DNA of 64,000 nucleotides from Rhizobium sp. AAP43 (GCF_001296045.1 NZ_LJHS01000022.1:97592-161591), one strand, 5' to 3'; positions 37,125 through 48,615 are shown, numbered from the stretch's first letter. The notes: a model not told the origin generated them from the letters alone. Translations and numbers: made by a program.

Positions 37125-37937
37125 ATGCACGAACGCGAACGCCATCGCATTATTCTGAGCGCGATCCAGGAAAAACCTGTGGTCACGGTGCAGGACATTG
37201 CCGAACTGACCGAGGCTTCCGAAGCCACGATCAGGCGGGATATCGCGTCGCTTCATGTTCAGGGGAAACTGCGCCGGGTGCGCGGCGGAGCTGAGGCTGT
37301 TCACCCGCCGCAGCTCGGAAATCTGGCCGCCCGGCCCTTTCGCGTTTCGGAATCGGTCAACATCGATAAGAAACGCGCAATTGCGCGCGCAGCGGTCGAT
37401 CTCTGCGCAGAAGGTGATTCGATCATCATCAATGGCGGCACGACCACCTTTCAGATGGTCCATTTCATGTCCGCCCGCAGGCTTCAGGTCATGACGAATT
37501 CCTTCGCCATTGCCGAACATCTGGTCAAGCACTCGAAGTGCACGGTCTCGGTTCCAGGCGGCGCGATCTACCGCGACCAGAGCCTGATCCTGTCGCCCTT
37601 TGAGAATGATGCGATCCGCAACTTCTACGCCCGCCGTATTTTCATCGGCGCCCAGGGCATCAATGCACTCGGCGTGATGGAGTCCGATGCCCTGGTGATC
37701 CAGAGCGAGCAGAAACTGGTGCGCCAGGCGGAAGAACTCATCGTGATGGTGGACTCGAGCAAGTTCGACAAGCGCTCGAGCCTCATTCTCTGCGCACTCG
37801 ACAAGGTCTCGACCATTATCACCGATGACAGAATTTCCGACGAGGCGGCCGCCATGGTCACCGATGCCGGCGTGAAGCTGATGACCGTCAAGCCGATGGC
37901 ATCGTCAGAGAAGGAGAACACCACTTCGGTCGCCTAG
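37125..37937 (+). CDS. rhaR: DeoR-family regulator of rhamnose genes
   Basis: This is a 270-residue DeoR-type protein: N-terminal helix-turn-helix (ERERHRIILSAIQEKPVVTV, then EASEATIRRDIASLHVQGKL) and a C-terminal sugar-phosphate sensor domain with VVDSSKFDKRS. AGGAGG precedes the ATG. It heads the transport operon rhaRSTPQUK and diverges from rhaDI. In Rhizobium leguminosarum RhaR is the negative regulator of this locus; a phosphorylated rhamnose intermediate is the probable inducer. Confidence 0.92.
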   Translation: MHERERHRIILSAIQEKPVVTVQDIAELTEASEATIRRDIASLHVQGKLRRVRGGAEAVHPPQLGNLAARPFRVSESVNIDKKRAIARAAVDLCAEGDSIIINGGTTTFQMVHFMSARRLQVMTNSFAIAEHLVKHSKCTVSVPGGAIYRDQSLILSPFENDAIRNFYARRIFIGAQGINALGVMESDALVIQSEQKLVRQAEELIVMVDSSKFDKRSSLILCALDKVSTIITDDRISDEAAAMVTDAGVKLMTVKPMASSEKENTTSVA

Positions 37938-37990
37938 TTGGACGCGGTCGAAGCGGGAGGAGTTTTGAAGTTCAACACTGGGAGGAAGAC

Positions 37991-38986
37991 ATGAAACTGA
38001 CGAAAATTCTGCTGGCCGGCGCTGCAATTGCGCTCGCAACGATGGGTTCTGCCGCACAGGCCGCCGACATGAAGATCGCATTGGTCGTCAAGTCGCTCGG
38101 CAACGGCTTCTTCGAAGCCGCCAACAAGGGCGCTGAAGAAGCTGCCAAGGAACTTGGCGGCGTCGAAATCATCTATACCGGTCCGACAACGACGACGGCT
38201 GAAGGCCAGATCGAAGTCATCAACTCGCTGATCGCGCAGGGCGTCGATGCCATTGCCATCTCGGCCAACGATCCTGACGCCGTTGTACCGGCCCTGAAGA
38301 AGGCTGCCCAGCGCGGCATCAAGGTCATCTCGTGGGATTCGGGCGTTGCTGCCGAAGGCCGCATCATGCATCTGAACCCCTCATCCAACGAACTGATCGG
38401 CAAGATGTGCCTGCAGCTCGCCGCCAACCACCTCGAAGGCGGCAAGGGCGATTTTGCCATCCTTTCGGCCACCACCACCTCGACCAACCAGAACATCTGG
38501 ATCGAGGAAATGAAGAAGCAGCTGAAGGATTTCTCCGGCCTCAACCTCGCAACGACCGTCTATGGTGACGACCTTGCCGACAAGAGCTACCGCGAAGCCC
38601 AGGGCCTGCTGACCTCACAGCCGAACGTCAAGGTCATCGTCGCTCCGACCACGGTCGGCGTGCTGGCTGCCTCGCAGGCTGTCAAGGATGCCGGCAAGAT
38701 CGGTCAGGTTTACGTAACGGGTCTTGGCCTGCCCTCCGAAATGGCCGGCGCCATCCAGTCGGGTGCCACCAAGGAATTCGCCATCTGGAATCCGATCGAC
38801 CTCGGTTACTCGGCAACCCAGATCGCCTATCACCTGGTCAAGGGCGATAGCGACGGCGCTCCGGGCTCGGAAATCCCTGCCGGCCGCATGGGCAAGATCA
38901 AGGTCGGCGACAATGGCGAAGCCGCTATGGCAGATCCCTTTGTCTACGATGCATCGAACATCGAGCAGTTCTCGAAGATCTTCTGA
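37991..38986 (+). CDS. rhaS: L-rhamnose ABC importer binding protein
   Basis: This is a 331-residue periplasmic sugar-binding protein of the CUT2/ribose type with a signal peptide (residues 1-24, MKLTKILLAGAAIALATMGS, cleavage after AQA). The binding-fold motifs are seen as GVDAIAISANDPDAVVPALK and ISWDSGV. It captures rhamnose for RhaTPQ. A RIME-like palindromic element lies between it and rhaT and may favour higher expression of this gene. Confidence 0.94.
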   Translation: MKLTKILLAGAAIALATMGSAAQAADMKIALVVKSLGNGFFEAANKGAEEAAKELGGVEIIYTGPTTTTAEGQIEVINSLIAQGVDAIAISANDPDAVVPALKKAAQRGIKVISWDSGVAAEGRIMHLNPSSNELIGKMCLQLAANHLEGGKGDFAILSATTTSTNQNIWIEEMKKQLKDFSGLNLATTVYGDDLADKSYREAQGLLTSQPNVKVIVAPTTVGVLAASQAVKDAGKIGQVYVTGLGLPSEMAGAIQSGATKEFAIWNPIDLGYSATQIAYHLVKGDSDGAPGSEIPAGRMGKIKVGDNGEAAMADPFVYDASNIEQFSKIF

Positions 38987-39006
38987 TCGAGACACGTTGA
39001 TTGATT

Positions 39007-39140
39007 AAACCAAGCCCCCTCTGGCCTCCCGGCCATCTCCCCCACGGGGAGAAACCTGGTCGCTGCCGTCTGTCCTCATATTGAGTATCGGCGCTCCGAC
39101 CAGGTTAAGCCCTCCCCTCTTCACGGGGAGGGTGGGGTTT
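39007..39140. repeat. RIME-like palindromic intergenic element
   Basis: This 130-base insert between rhaS and rhaT folds into nested hairpins: CTCCCC/GGGGAG (39037-39042, 39046-39051), AACCTGGTCG/CGACCAGGTT (39053-39062, 39097-39106, perfect) and CCCTCCCC/GGGGAGGG (39110-39117, 39125-39132). The wording of the arms matches the Rhizobium-specific intergenic mosaic elements known from several rhizobia. It has no coding capacity and fills the gap before rhaT. Confidence 0.75.
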
Positions 39141-39154
39141 TGAAGCAAAGCCGG

Positions 39155-40690
<1,536 letters not shown>

Positions 40691-40693
40691 GGA

Positions 40694-41692
40694 ATGACCA
40701 TGCAGAACCTGCTCAAGAACCGGGAAATGTTGCTGGGCCTGATCATCGTCGGGATGATCCTCGCCTTCACCACCCGCGCGCCCAATTTCGCCTCGCCGGG
40801 CAATCTCGCCACGATCTTCAACGACACCTCGATCCTGATCATTCTAGCGCTTGGCCAGATGGTGGTGATCCTGACCAAGTCGATCGACCTCTCTGTCGCC
40901 GCCAACCTTGCCTTCACCGGCATGGCTGTCGCCATGCTCGACAGCGCCTATCCCGGCCTTCCGCTGGCGCTCCTGGTGCTGATCGCGATCGGCATTGGCG
41001 CCACCCTCGGAGCCATCAACGGCTTCCTCGTCTGGGCGCTCAGGATCCCGCCGATCGTGGTAACCCTTGGTACGCTCACCATCTATCGCGGCATGAGCTT
41101 TGTGCTGTCCGGTGGCGCCTGGGTCAATGCACACCAGATGCAGCCCGATTTCCTCGGCGTGCCGCGCCTGCCCATTCTGGGACTTCCGCTCCTGTCCTGG
41201 GTCGCAGTTGGCGTCGTGCTTCTGGTCGGCTTCATCCTTGCGCGCACATCCTTCGGGCGCTCGACCTATGCTGCCGGCGGCAATCCTGTGGCCGCGATCT
41301 ATGCCGGCATTGATGTCGGTCGCGCACGTTTCCTCTCCTTTGTCCTCTCCGGAGCGCTTGCCGGCCTCTCAGGCTATCTCTGGGTCTCGCGCTACGCCGT
41401 CGCCTATGTCGACATCGCTGCCGGCTTCGAACTCGACAGCGTGGCCGCCTGCGTCATCGGCGGCATCTCGATCGCCGGCGGCATCGGTACAGTCATCGGT
41501 ACCGTGCTCGGCGCGCTCTTCCTTGGCGTGATCAAGAACGCTTTGCCGGTCATCGGTATTTCTCCCTTCGCCCAGATGGCGATCTCCGGCATCGTCATCG
41601 TGCTCGCCGTGGTCTTCAATGCGCGCGCAGAACGCAAGAAGGGACGCATCATCCTGCGGGATCGCTCCGCATCGAAAGAGGTGACGGCATGA
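40694..41692 (+). CDS. rhaP: L-rhamnose ABC importer permease
   Basis: This is a 332-residue CUT2-type permease (RbsC family) with eight to ten helices; conserved GQMVVILTKSIDLSVAANLA and SVAACVIGGISIAGGIGTVI are seen. It starts four bases after the rhaT stop, and its end overlaps rhaQ by four bases. Confidence 0.93.
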   Translation: MTMQNLLKNREMLLGLIIVGMILAFTTRAPNFASPGNLATIFNDTSILIILALGQMVVILTKSIDLSVAANLAFTGMAVAMLDSAYPGLPLALLVLIAIGIGATLGAINGFLVWALRIPPIVVTLGTLTIYRGMSFVLSGGAWVNAHQMQPDFLGVPRLPILGLPLLSWVAVGVVLLVGFILARTSFGRSTYAAGGNPVAAIYAGIDVGRARFLSFVLSGALAGLSGYLWVSRYAVAYVDIAAGFELDSVAACVIGGISIAGGIGTVIGTVLGALFLGVIKNALPVIGISPFAQMAISGIVIVLAVVFNARAERKKGRIILRDRSASKEVTA

Positions 41693-42705
41693 GCTCTGCA
41701 AACCAGGCACAGCGCGAAAAGCGCATCATTCCTGATCGGCTGGAAACACCCTTCCGCCGATTGCTCGGCAGCTGGGAAGTCCTGCTCTTCGGCGTGGCCG
41801 TTCTGATCTTCATCGCCAATTCCTTTGCGTCACCTTATTTCCTTGACGCCTGGAACCTCTCGGACGCCACCTTCAACTTCACAGAAAAGGCGCTCATCGC
41901 CTTTGCCATGGCCTTGCTGATCATTGCCGGCGAAATCGACCTCTCGGTCGCCGCGATCATTGCACTCGCCTCCACCGCCATGGGCTATGCAGCACAATTG
42001 GGTGTCGGTGCGCCGGGACTGGTTGCGATCGGCATTGCAACGGGCCTCGCCTGCGGCGCGTTCAACGGGATTCTCGTCGCCGGTCTGAAACTGCCATCGA
42101 TCGTCGTCACCATCGGCACGATGAGCCTTTTCCGCGGCATCTCCTACATCGTCCTTGGAGACCAGGCCTTCGGCAAATACCCTGCTGACTTCGCCTATTT
42201 CGGCCAGGGTTACGTCTTCTGGGTCTTCTCCTTCGAATTCGTCCTTTTCCTGGTCATGGCGGCCGTCTTCGCCATCCTCCTGCATCGTACGAATTTCGGT
42301 CGGCATGTGTTCGTCATCGGTACCAATCCGCTGGCGGCACGCTTCTCGGGCATTCCGGTCGAACGGGTAAAGTTCATTCTCTTCCTGCTGACCGGCCTGA
42401 TGTCTGGCATCGCCGCTGTTTGCCTGACCTCGCGGCTCGGATCGACCCGTCCGTCGATTGCGCAAGGCTTTGAACTCGAAGTGGTGACCATGGTCGTCCT
42501 CGGCGGCGTTTCCATCCTTGGAGGTTCCGGCACGATTGCCGGCGTGGTCATCGCCGCATTCGTCATGGGCCTTGTCACCTTTGGCCTTGGTCTCCTGAAC
42601 GTGCCGGGGATCGTCATGTCGATCTTTATCGGCCTGCTCCTGATCATCACCATCGCCCTTCCGATCGTCGCCCGCAGACTCCGCCATGCGAGGAGCGCAG
42701 CATGA
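41689..42705 (+). CDS. rhaQ: L-rhamnose ABC importer permease, second subunit
   Basis: This is a 338-residue CUT2-type permease. It contains [20 protein letters not shown] and [20 protein letters not shown], the paired family motifs. It has an ATGA overlap with rhaP and another with rhaU. It forms a heterodimer with RhaP. Confidence 0.93.
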   Translation: MSSANQAQREKRIIPDRLETPFRRLLGSWEVLLFGVAVLIFIANSFASPYFLDAWNLSDATFNFTEKALIAFAMALLIIAGEIDLSVAAIIALASTAMGYAAQLGVGAPGLVAIGIATGLACGAFNGILVAGLKLPSIVVTIGTMSLFRGISYIVLGDQAFGKYPADFAYFGQGYVFWVFSFEFVLFLVMAAVFAILLHRTNFGRHVFVIGTNPLAARFSGIPVERVKFILFLLTGLMSGIAAVCLTSRLGSTRPSIAQGFELEVVTMVVLGGVSILGGSGTIAGVVIAAFVMGLVTFGLGLLNVPGIVMSIFIGLLLIITIALPIVARRLRHARSAA

Positions 42706-43025
42706 CCGATCTCGAGCGTCACGTTTTCAAAATGACCCTGAACCCTGGCATGGAGGCCGAGTATCGCAAGCGCCATGACGAGATCTGGCCGGAACTGGTC
42801 GAGCTGCTGCATGCCGCCGGCGTCAGCGACTACACGATCCATCTCGACCGGGAAACCAACAGCCTGATCGGCGTCCTGACCCGTAGGAAAGACCACGATA
42901 TGGCAGCACTACCGGATCATCCGGTGATGAAGCGCTGGTGGACCCATATGGCTGATGTGATGCAGACCAATCCTGACAACTCCCCGGTCGCCATCGACCT
43001 GGTCAAGCTTTTCCATATGCCATGA
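42702..43025 (+). CDS. rhaU: L-rhamnose mutarotase
   Basis: This is a 107-residue dimeric alpha/beta-barrel enzyme that interconverts the anomers of L-rhamnose. The family motif [13 protein letters not shown] (active-site His at residue 25) and the C-terminal [12 protein letters not shown] are present. It overlaps rhaQ and rhaK by four bases each. Length is exactly that expected. Confidence 0.94.
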   Translation: MTDLERHVFKMTLNPGMEAEYRKRHDEIWPELVELLHAAGVSDYTIHLDRETNSLIGVLTRRKDHDMAALPDHPVMKRWWTHMADVMQTNPDNSPVAIDLVKLFHMP

Positions 43026-44395
43026 CAACCCCGGCTTACGAACGCGTCGCGGTCATTGATATCGGCAAAACCAATGCAAAGGTGGTCGTGGTCGATGCCC
43101 GCACCGGCGCCGAGATCGCGTTGCGCAAGACGGCAAACACTGTTGTCAAGGCAGCGCCCTATCCGCATTACGATACTGATCACCTCTGGTCCTTCATGCT
43201 TGACACCTTGCGCGATTTCGCGCGCGAGCCCGGCTATGATGCGCTGTCCATCACCACCCATGGCGCAAGTGCAGCCCTACTGGACGCAAGCGGCAATCTG
43301 GCCATGCCGGTGCTTGATTACGAGCACCTGTATCCGGACGAAGTGAACCGCGCCTATGACGCAATCCGGCCCGACTTCGACAAGACTTTCTCTCCGCGCC
43401 TCACCGGGGGTCTTAACCTCGGCGCCCAGCTGCATTATCAAAGCACGGTCTTCCCGCCGGATTTTGCCCGCGTCACCGCAATCCTGACCTATCCGCAATA
43501 CTGGGCCTACCGCCTGACGGGCATTGCCGCAAACGAACGAACCTCGCTCGGCTGCCACACGGATCTCTGGCTGCCCTTCGAAGAGACGTACTCACCCCTC
43601 GTCGACACTCTCGGCATCAGGCAAAAGCTCGCGCCCCTGCGATCCGCCTTCGATACTCTGGGCAATATCAAACCGGTTGTGGCAATCGAGCTCGGGCTCG
43701 ACAAACCGATTCCCGTCTATTGCGGCATTCACGATTCGAACGCGTCTCTCCTGCCGCATCTCGTCGGCTTCGGTGCGCCCTGTACGGTCGTGTCGACCGG
43801 AACCTGGGTGGTCTGCTTTGCAGTCGATGGCAAACCAGAGAACCTAGACAAGGAACGGGACACCCTCGTTAATGTCGATGCCTATGGCACTGCCGTTCCC
43901 TCTGGCCGTTACATGGGAGGTCGGGAATGGGAAATCGCGACCGAAGACACGTCAAAAGGGGACCGCGCGGCCGAATTTGCAGCAGCAGGCGACGTCATCG
44001 ACCGGGAAGTAATGCTCCTTCCGAGCCTGGTCTCCGGCACCGGTCCATTTCCACATGCCAAGGCCCGATGGACTGCCGAGCCAGCAAGTGCCGAGGAGCG
44101 CCGCGCAGCTGCCAGCCTGTACCAGGCAATGATGACTGTCACCTGTCTGGAGATCATCGGCTCACGCGGGCCGATCGTGGTCGAAGGTCCGTTTGCCGCA
44201 AACGAAGTCTTTCTCGCAGCGCTGCACACGCTGACGGAAAGGCCCGTCCATGCATCTCTCGCCGATACCGGAACGGCGCTTGGAGCAGCCTTGCTGGCCG
44301 GCATCCGTTTGGACACCTCGCTGAGACAGGTCGAGAGCACATTGCCCGGTCTTCAGCATTATGCGCGTCTCTGGGCAGGCGCCATCACGTCTTGA
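43022..44395 (+). CDS. rhaK: Rhamnulokinase-type sugar kinase, FGGY family
   Basis: This is a 457-residue FGGY kinase. The N-terminal ATPase lobe begins with [17 protein letters not shown], and the C-terminal lobe has [12 protein letters not shown] and GGREWEI. It phosphorylates L-rhamnulose (in rhizobia also linked to rhamnose transport). It is the last gene of the rha operon, overlapping rhaU by four bases. No strong terminator is visible before gntR, 154 bases on. Confidence 0.93.
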   Translation: MTTPAYERVAVIDIGKTNAKVVVVDARTGAEIALRKTANTVVKAAPYPHYDTDHLWSFMLDTLRDFAREPGYDALSITTHGASAALLDASGNLAMPVLDYEHLYPDEVNRAYDAIRPDFDKTFSPRLTGGLNLGAQLHYQSTVFPPDFARVTAILTYPQYWAYRLTGIAANERTSLGCHTDLWLPFEETYSPLVDTLGIRQKLAPLRSAFDTLGNIKPVVAIELGLDKPIPVYCGIHDSNASLLPHLVGFGAPCTVVSTGTWVVCFAVDGKPENLDKERDTLVNVDAYGTAVPSGRYMGGREWEIATEDTSKGDRAAEFAAAGDVIDREVMLLPSLVSGTGPFPHAKARWTAEPASAEERRAAASLYQAMMTVTCLEIIGSRGPIVVEGPFAANEVFLAALHTLTERPVHASLADTGTALGAALLAGIRLDTSLRQVESTLPGLQHYARLWAGAITS

Positions 44396-44515
44396 CGAGA
44401 ACCTTCTGAAAAGTCAGTTCGCGACCTGCGACGGCACCAACTTTGACAGCACGCGTGATTGGCGTGCAGACTGCTTCGTCATCGTACTTGGCAGGTTGCC
44501 GCGAAGTCGATAGAC

Positions 44516-44538
44516 TTGCCAGACAACTTGTCAGTGTC
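44516..44538. promoter_or_regulatory. Candidate GntR autoregulatory operator
   Basis: The palindrome TTGCCAGACAA (44516-44526) is followed by a second half-like site TTGTCAGTGTC (44528-44538), ending 11 bases before the gntR start codon. It closely matches the FadR-subfamily consensus TNGTNNNACNA. Similar sites precede the three neighbouring transcription units. Confidence 0.6.
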
Positions 44539-44549
44539 GAGGGGAAACC

Positions 44550-45299
44550 ATGGCGGTCGGGGGCCAAGCAGAAGTCCAGCAGGGGCAGTCACTGGCCTCC
44601 ATGATCAGTTCCGCCTTGCGTCAGGATCTCGTGTCGGGCGTCTTTCGCCCGGGCGACCGACTGCCGAGCGAAAGCACGCTGACGCGCGAATATTCGGTCA
44701 GTCGCACAGTCGTGCGCGAGGCCATAGCCATCCTGCGGGCGGACGGCCTCGTTGAAGCGAAGAAGGGCGCGGGCGTGTTTGCCCTGGACGCCCGCCGCGA
44801 ACCGGAGCGACCGTTCAACGACCTTGCAACACAACGGATCTCATCGGTCATCGAGTTACTTGAATTGCGGACGGTATTCGAAGTCGAATCTGCGGCTCTT
44901 GCAGCTCTTCGGCGATCCGCCGCACAGATCGAGGAGATTCTGGAAGCACATAGAACAGTTGGCCAGTGTCTGCAGGACGGCGCACCAACGCGGGATGCCG
45001 ACTTCAATCTCCATCTGGCGATCGCGGAAGCGACGCAAAACCGCCGCTTCCCCGAGTTCTTGCAGTTGATCCGGACCGGCATCATTCCGCGCGGGGACCT
45101 GCAGGGAGAGGCACCGGGATCGCGTCCCAAGGATTACAATCTTCACCTTCAGGAAGAACACGGCCTGATCGTTGATGCCATTATTGAAGGGGATGCGGAC
45201 GCGGCACGCATCCACATGAAGGCGCATCTGCGTGGCAGCCTTGAACGATACAAGGCGCTTCTGCGATACCAGCGATCGGAACCGGCTCAGCAAACTTGA
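44550..45299 (+). CDS. GntR-family (FadR subfamily) regulator
   Basis: This is a 249-residue protein: winged helix at residues 15-85 (LRQDLVSGVFRPGDRLPSES, then YSVSRTVVREAIAILRADGL) and a C-terminal all-helical FCD domain with histidines that may bind a metal and an acid ligand (FNLHLAIAEA, then MKAHLRGSLERY). FCD regulators usually sense small carboxylic acids such as uronates, which fits the cupin, esterase and enolase genes that follow. Matching palindromes lie upstream of itself, the cupin, the ABC operon and the enolase operon. It is probably a repressor. Confidence 0.9.
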   Translation: MAVGGQAEVQQGQSLASMISSALRQDLVSGVFRPGDRLPSESTLTREYSVSRTVVREAIAILRADGLVEAKKGAGVFALDARREPERPFNDLATQRISSVIELLELRTVFEVESAALAALRRSAAQIEEILEAHRTVGQCLQDGAPTRDADFNLHLAIAEATQNRRFPEFLQLIRTGIIPRGDLQGEAPGSRPKDYNLHLQEEHGLIVDAIIEGDADAARIHMKAHLRGSLERYKALLRYQRSEPAQQT

Positions 45300-45311
45300 G
45301 CAAGGCCCATC

Positions 45312-45322
45312 TTGTCAGATAG
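45312..45322. promoter_or_regulatory. GntR-type site before the cupin gene
   Basis: TTGTCAGATAG lies 47 bases before the cupin start. It differs from the palindrome TTGTCAGACAA at two positions. Confidence 0.5.
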
Positions 45323-45369
45323 ATTTTCAAGCTTGTATGATGACGGAGTTATTCATACAGGAGAATCCG

Positions 45370-45717
45370 ATGTCGCTACCCAGATTTGCCGCCGCCAATC
45401 CCGATCCCGGCGTCACCCGCCGCGTTCTGGCAGACAGCCCCGAGCTGATGGTCGTATCATTCCAGTTCGAAACCGGCGCCGTGGGCAAACTCCACAGCCA
45501 TCCGCACGTCCAGTCGACTTTTGTTGCCAGTGGACGCTTCCAGTTTTCCCGCGACGGGGTGATCTATGACCTCAACCCAGGAGACAGTCTCGTCATTCCA
45601 GGCGGCGTAGAACATGGATGCCGATGCCTTGAGGCCGGCGAATTGATCGACAACTTCACCCCACGCCGCGCCGACTTCCCCGTGACCCCTGAAGACACGT
45701 CACTGACCACGGGATAA
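45370..45717 (+). CDS. kdgF: KdgF-like cupin
   Basis: This is a 115-residue single-domain cupin. The ATG at 45370 follows CAGGAGAAT; an open frame from 45232 overlaps gntR. The barrel shows KLHSHPHVQSTFVASGRFQF and VIPGGVEHGCRCLEAGELID, with H42, H44, Q48 and H82 as the likely metal site. The C-terminal NFTPRRADF is typical of KdgF, which opens unsaturated galacturonate or mannuronate released by pectate or alginate lyases to a linear keto sugar acid. The match is to the family; the exact sugar acid is not proven. It is the only gene between gntR and the ABC operon. Confidence 0.75.
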   Translation: MSLPRFAAANPDPGVTRRVLADSPELMVVSFQFETGAVGKLHSHPHVQSTFVASGRFQFSRDGVIYDLNPGDSLVIPGGVEHGCRCLEAGELIDNFTPRRADFPVTPEDTSLTTG

Positions 45718-45809
45718 TCCGAAAACCGGAGGAAGGAACCTGTGCGGGGGCAGGCGCCTTGCCAAGGAAGGGTTGACACCCAAACATACCTGTGACAGGT
45801 TTCCTATAG

Positions 45810-45820
45810 TTGTCAGACAG
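45810..45820. promoter_or_regulatory. GntR-type site before the ABC importer operon
   Basis: TTGTCAGACAG lies 48 bases before the first permease gene and differs at one position from a perfect palindrome. A separate palindrome CCTGTGACAGG is at 45789-45799. Confidence 0.55.
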
Positions 45821-45868
45821 GATGGGAGCCTGTCACCGCATTCGCGGCGATCGATGTTCGGAGGATCC

Positions 45869-46891
45869 ATGTCAATTAGACGCCTGCATCTAGCCGGGGC
45901 CGCCGGCCAGCTGGGCAGTATCGCTGTCACGCTTCTCGGCCTCTTGATGCTGACCTTTTTCATCGGCCGGCTGATGCCGGCTGATCCGGTCCGCGCCATC
46001 GTTGGCGAAGATGCGCCCCCCGAAACCTATGAGCAGGTCTACCGCTCTCTCGGACTGGATCGCCCGGTCTACGAGCAGTTCGTCTACTTTCTCGGCGACG
46101 TCTTCACCGGTGATTTCGGCACATCCATCCGCACGGGCCAGCCGGTGATCGAGGATATCCTGCATGTCATGCCGGCCACGATCGAACTTGCCACTTTCGC
46201 CATCATCATCGGCGCAACCCTTGGCGTGACGATGGGCGTGATCGCAGCCGTCAACAAGGATCGCTGGCCAGATCATCTCGTCCGGGTGTTCAGCCTCTTC
46301 GGCCATTCCATGCCGATCTTCTGGACGGGCATGATCGCACTGATCGTTTTCTATGCCTATCTCGGCCTCGTAGGCGGCAGTGGCCGGATGGACCAGTTCT
46401 ACATCGGATTGGTCGAGGAACGCACCGGCTTCCTGCTGATCGACAGCCTGTTGGCCGGCGAGATGGAGGTCTTCTGGTCGGCCGTCAACCATCTGATCCT
46501 GCCCGCAGCTTTGCTCGGCTATTCTTCCTCGGCCTACATTACCCGCATGACCCGCAGCTTCATGCTCGATCAGCTGGGTCAGGAATATGTGACCACGGCG
46601 CGGGTCAAAGGCCTGTCGCAGAACCAGACGATCTGGCGGCATGCCTTTGGAAACATCCGGGTGCAGCTGGTGACGATCATCGCGCTCGCCTATGGCTCTT
46701 TGCTGGAAGGTGCAGTGCTGATCGAGACCGTTTTCGCCTGGCCGGGATTTGGCCAATACCTGACCAGCAACCTGATCATCGGCGATATGAACGCGGTGAT
46801 GACCTGCGTGCTGATCGTCGGCGTCATCTTCATCGGGCTCAACCTCCTGTCCGATGTCCTTTACCGCATCTTTGATCCCAGGACACGCTGA
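45869..46891 (+). CDS. Dipeptide-type ABC importer permease (DppB-like)
   Basis: This is a 340-residue inner-membrane permease of the peptide/opine/oligosaccharide class. I chose ATG 45869 after CGGAGGAT; the frame reaches 45773. Typical blocks are RLMPADPVRAIVGEDAPPE, the N-terminal periplasmic segment SLGLDRPVYEQFVYFLGDVF, and the EAA-like loop YVTTARVKGLSQNQTIWRHA. About six helices. It is the first gene of a four-gene operon. Members of this class import di- and oligopeptides but also pectic and other oligosaccharides in plant-associated bacteria. Confidence 0.92.
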   Translation: MSIRRLHLAGAAGQLGSIAVTLLGLLMLTFFIGRLMPADPVRAIVGEDAPPETYEQVYRSLGLDRPVYEQFVYFLGDVFTGDFGTSIRTGQPVIEDILHVMPATIELATFAIIIGATLGVTMGVIAAVNKDRWPDHLVRVFSLFGHSMPIFWTGMIALIVFYAYLGLVGGSGRMDQFYIGLVEERTGFLLIDSLLAGEMEVFWSAVNHLILPAALLGYSSSAYITRMTRSFMLDQLGQEYVTTARVKGLSQNQTIWRHAFGNIRVQLVTIIALAYGSLLEGAVLIETVFAWPGFGQYLTSNLIIGDMNAVMTCVLIVGVIFIGLNLLSDVLYRIFDPRTR

Positions 46892-47775
46892 TGAATGCCA
46901 CAATGCAAACACGCCGCCTGCCGGCTGGGCTGATCGCGCTGAAGAACATCGTCACCTTCCTGCTGCGCAGCCCCACCTCGGCCTTCGGCCTCGCCGTCCT
47001 GTCGGTGCTGGTGCTGACCGCAATCTTCGCGCCGCTTATTGCGACGCATGATCCGTATGTCCAGGCGCTTGGAAACGTCCTGAAGGCGCCCGGCGGGGAG
47101 CACCTGTTCGGTACGGATGAACTCGGCCGCGATATCTTCAGCCGGCTGGTCTATGGCGCGCGCATCACGCTCACCATCATCTTCCTCGTGTCGATCGTGG
47201 TCGGTCCGATTGGTCTTATCATCGGCACCTCAGCAGGCTATCTCGGCGGCCGGTTCGATACGGTGATGATGCGCATCACCGATATCTTCCTCTCTTTCCC
47301 GAGCCTAATTCTCTCCCTTGCCTTTGTCGCAGCACTGGGTCCGAGCCTCAACAATGCGATTATTGCGATTGCACTCACCTCCTGGCCACCGATTGCGCGG
47401 CTCGCCCGCGCCGAAGCCATGACGTTTCGCAATGCCGACTACATCGCGGCGGCCCGCCTGCAGGGCGCTTCCACCACCCGCATCATCATCAAGTCGATCA
47501 TGCCGATGTGCCTGCCATCCGTGCTGATCCGCCTGACGCTGAACATGGCAACCGTGATCCTAACGGCCGCAGGTCTCGGCTTTCTGGGTCTCGGCGCGCA
47601 GCCGCCCATGCCGGAATGGGGCGCGATGATCGCAACCGGTCGGCGCTACATGCTGGACAGTTGGTGGCTGGTGACCTTCCCCGGCATTTCCATCCTGTCC
47701 GTCAGCCTTGCCTTCAACCTTCTGGGCGATGGGCTACGCGATGCGCTCGATCCCAAGCAGATGAACCGGAGGTAA
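46891..47775 (+). CDS. Dipeptide-type ABC importer permease (DppC-like)
   Basis: This is a 294-residue permease. It starts at ATG 46891, sharing a base with the upstream stop (TGATG). Conserved blocks are HLFGTDELGRDIFSRLVYGA, the EAA-like loop YIAAARLQGASTTRIIIKSI, and GLGFLGLGAQPPMPEWG near the end. It pairs with the preceding permease. Confidence 0.93.
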   Translation: MNATMQTRRLPAGLIALKNIVTFLLRSPTSAFGLAVLSVLVLTAIFAPLIATHDPYVQALGNVLKAPGGEHLFGTDELGRDIFSRLVYGARITLTIIFLVSIVVGPIGLIIGTSAGYLGGRFDTVMMRITDIFLSFPSLILSLAFVAALGPSLNNAIIAIALTSWPPIARLARAEAMTFRNADYIAAARLQGASTTRIIIKSIMPMCLPSVLIRLTLNMATVILTAAGLGFLGLGAQPPMPEWGAMIATGRRYMLDSWWLVTFPGISILSVSLAFNLLGDGLRDALDPKQMNRR

Positions 47776-47778
47776 GCG

Positions 47779-48615
47779 ATGGAAAAGACCATACTCGACG
47801 TCCAGAACCTACGCATCCGCTATGGCGGCTCCCCTGTCGAGGCCGTGCGGGGCGTGTCCTTTACCCTCGGTTGCGAGCGCCTGGGCATTGTGGGCGAATC
47901 CGGATCCGGCAAGTCGACTGTGGGCCGGGCACTATTGCGGCTCTTGCCGGGCGCAAGCATCACGGCCGACACACTACGCTTCGAAGAACTGGATCTTCTG
48001 TCGCTCTCCGAAAAGGAGATGCTGAAAGTGCGTGGCCGACGCATGTCGATGATCCTGCAGGATCCGAAATTCTCACTCAACCCCATTCGCCGCGTCGGCG
48101 ATCAGGTCGCGGAAACCTATCTGCGCCACTTCAAGTGCAGCCGGAGCGAGGCGCATGCCAAGGCCATTGCTATGCTGGAAGCCGTGAAGATCCGCGACGC
48201 AGAACGGGTGTTCAAGCAGTATCCGCATGAAATCTCCGGCGGCATGGGCCAGCGCGTGATGATTGCCATGATGCTGCTCGCCGATCCCGATCTTGTCATT
48301 GCCGACGAGCCGACCTCGGCCCTCGATGTCACCGTCCGGCTGCAGGTCCTCAACATTCTCGACGGCCTTGTTCGTGACCGCGGCATCGGCCTGATCATGA
48401 TCAGCCATGACCTCAATCTGGTGCGCAATTTCTGCGACCGGGTGCTGATCATGTATGCCGGCAAAGTGGTCGAAACCCTGAAGGCATCCGAACTGGATCA
48501 GGCCGTGCACCCGTATACACGCGGTCTTTTGGCCGCCCAGCCGCGCATCGGCGGCAGCCGCCAGCCGCTTGCCGTGCTGGATCGCAAGCCCGAATGGCTG
48601 GAGGAGAAGACCTGA
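47779..48615 (+). CDS. Dipeptide-type ABC importer ATPase (DppD-like)
   Basis: This is a 278-residue nucleotide-binding subunit: Walker A GESGSGKST, signature ISGGMGQRVMIAMML (Gly where family members often have Arg), Walker B LVIADEPTSALD and H-loop MISHDLNLV. It is shorter than many DppD proteins, with a trimmed C-terminal oligopeptide extension that still has a VHPYTRGLLAAQP block. It starts three bases after the permease stop. Confidence 0.92.
   Translation: MEKTILDVQNLRIRYGGSPVEAVRGVSFTLGCERLGIVGESGSGKSTVGRALLRLLPGASITADTLRFEELDLLSLSEKEMLKVRGRRMSMILQDPKFSLNPIRRVGDQVAETYLRHFKCSRSEAHAKAIAMLEAVKIRDAERVFKQYPHEISGGMGQRVMIAMMLLADPDLVIADEPTSALDVTVRLQVLNILDGLVRDRGIGLIMISHDLNLVRNFCDRVLIMYAGKVVETLKASELDQAVHPYTRGLLAAQPRIGGSRQPLAVLDRKPEWLEEKT

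Noticed and set aside
45789..45799. Palindrome CCTGTGACAGG as a further GntR operator
   Set aside because: Its wording differs from the four-site consensus, so it could belong to another regulator or be chance.
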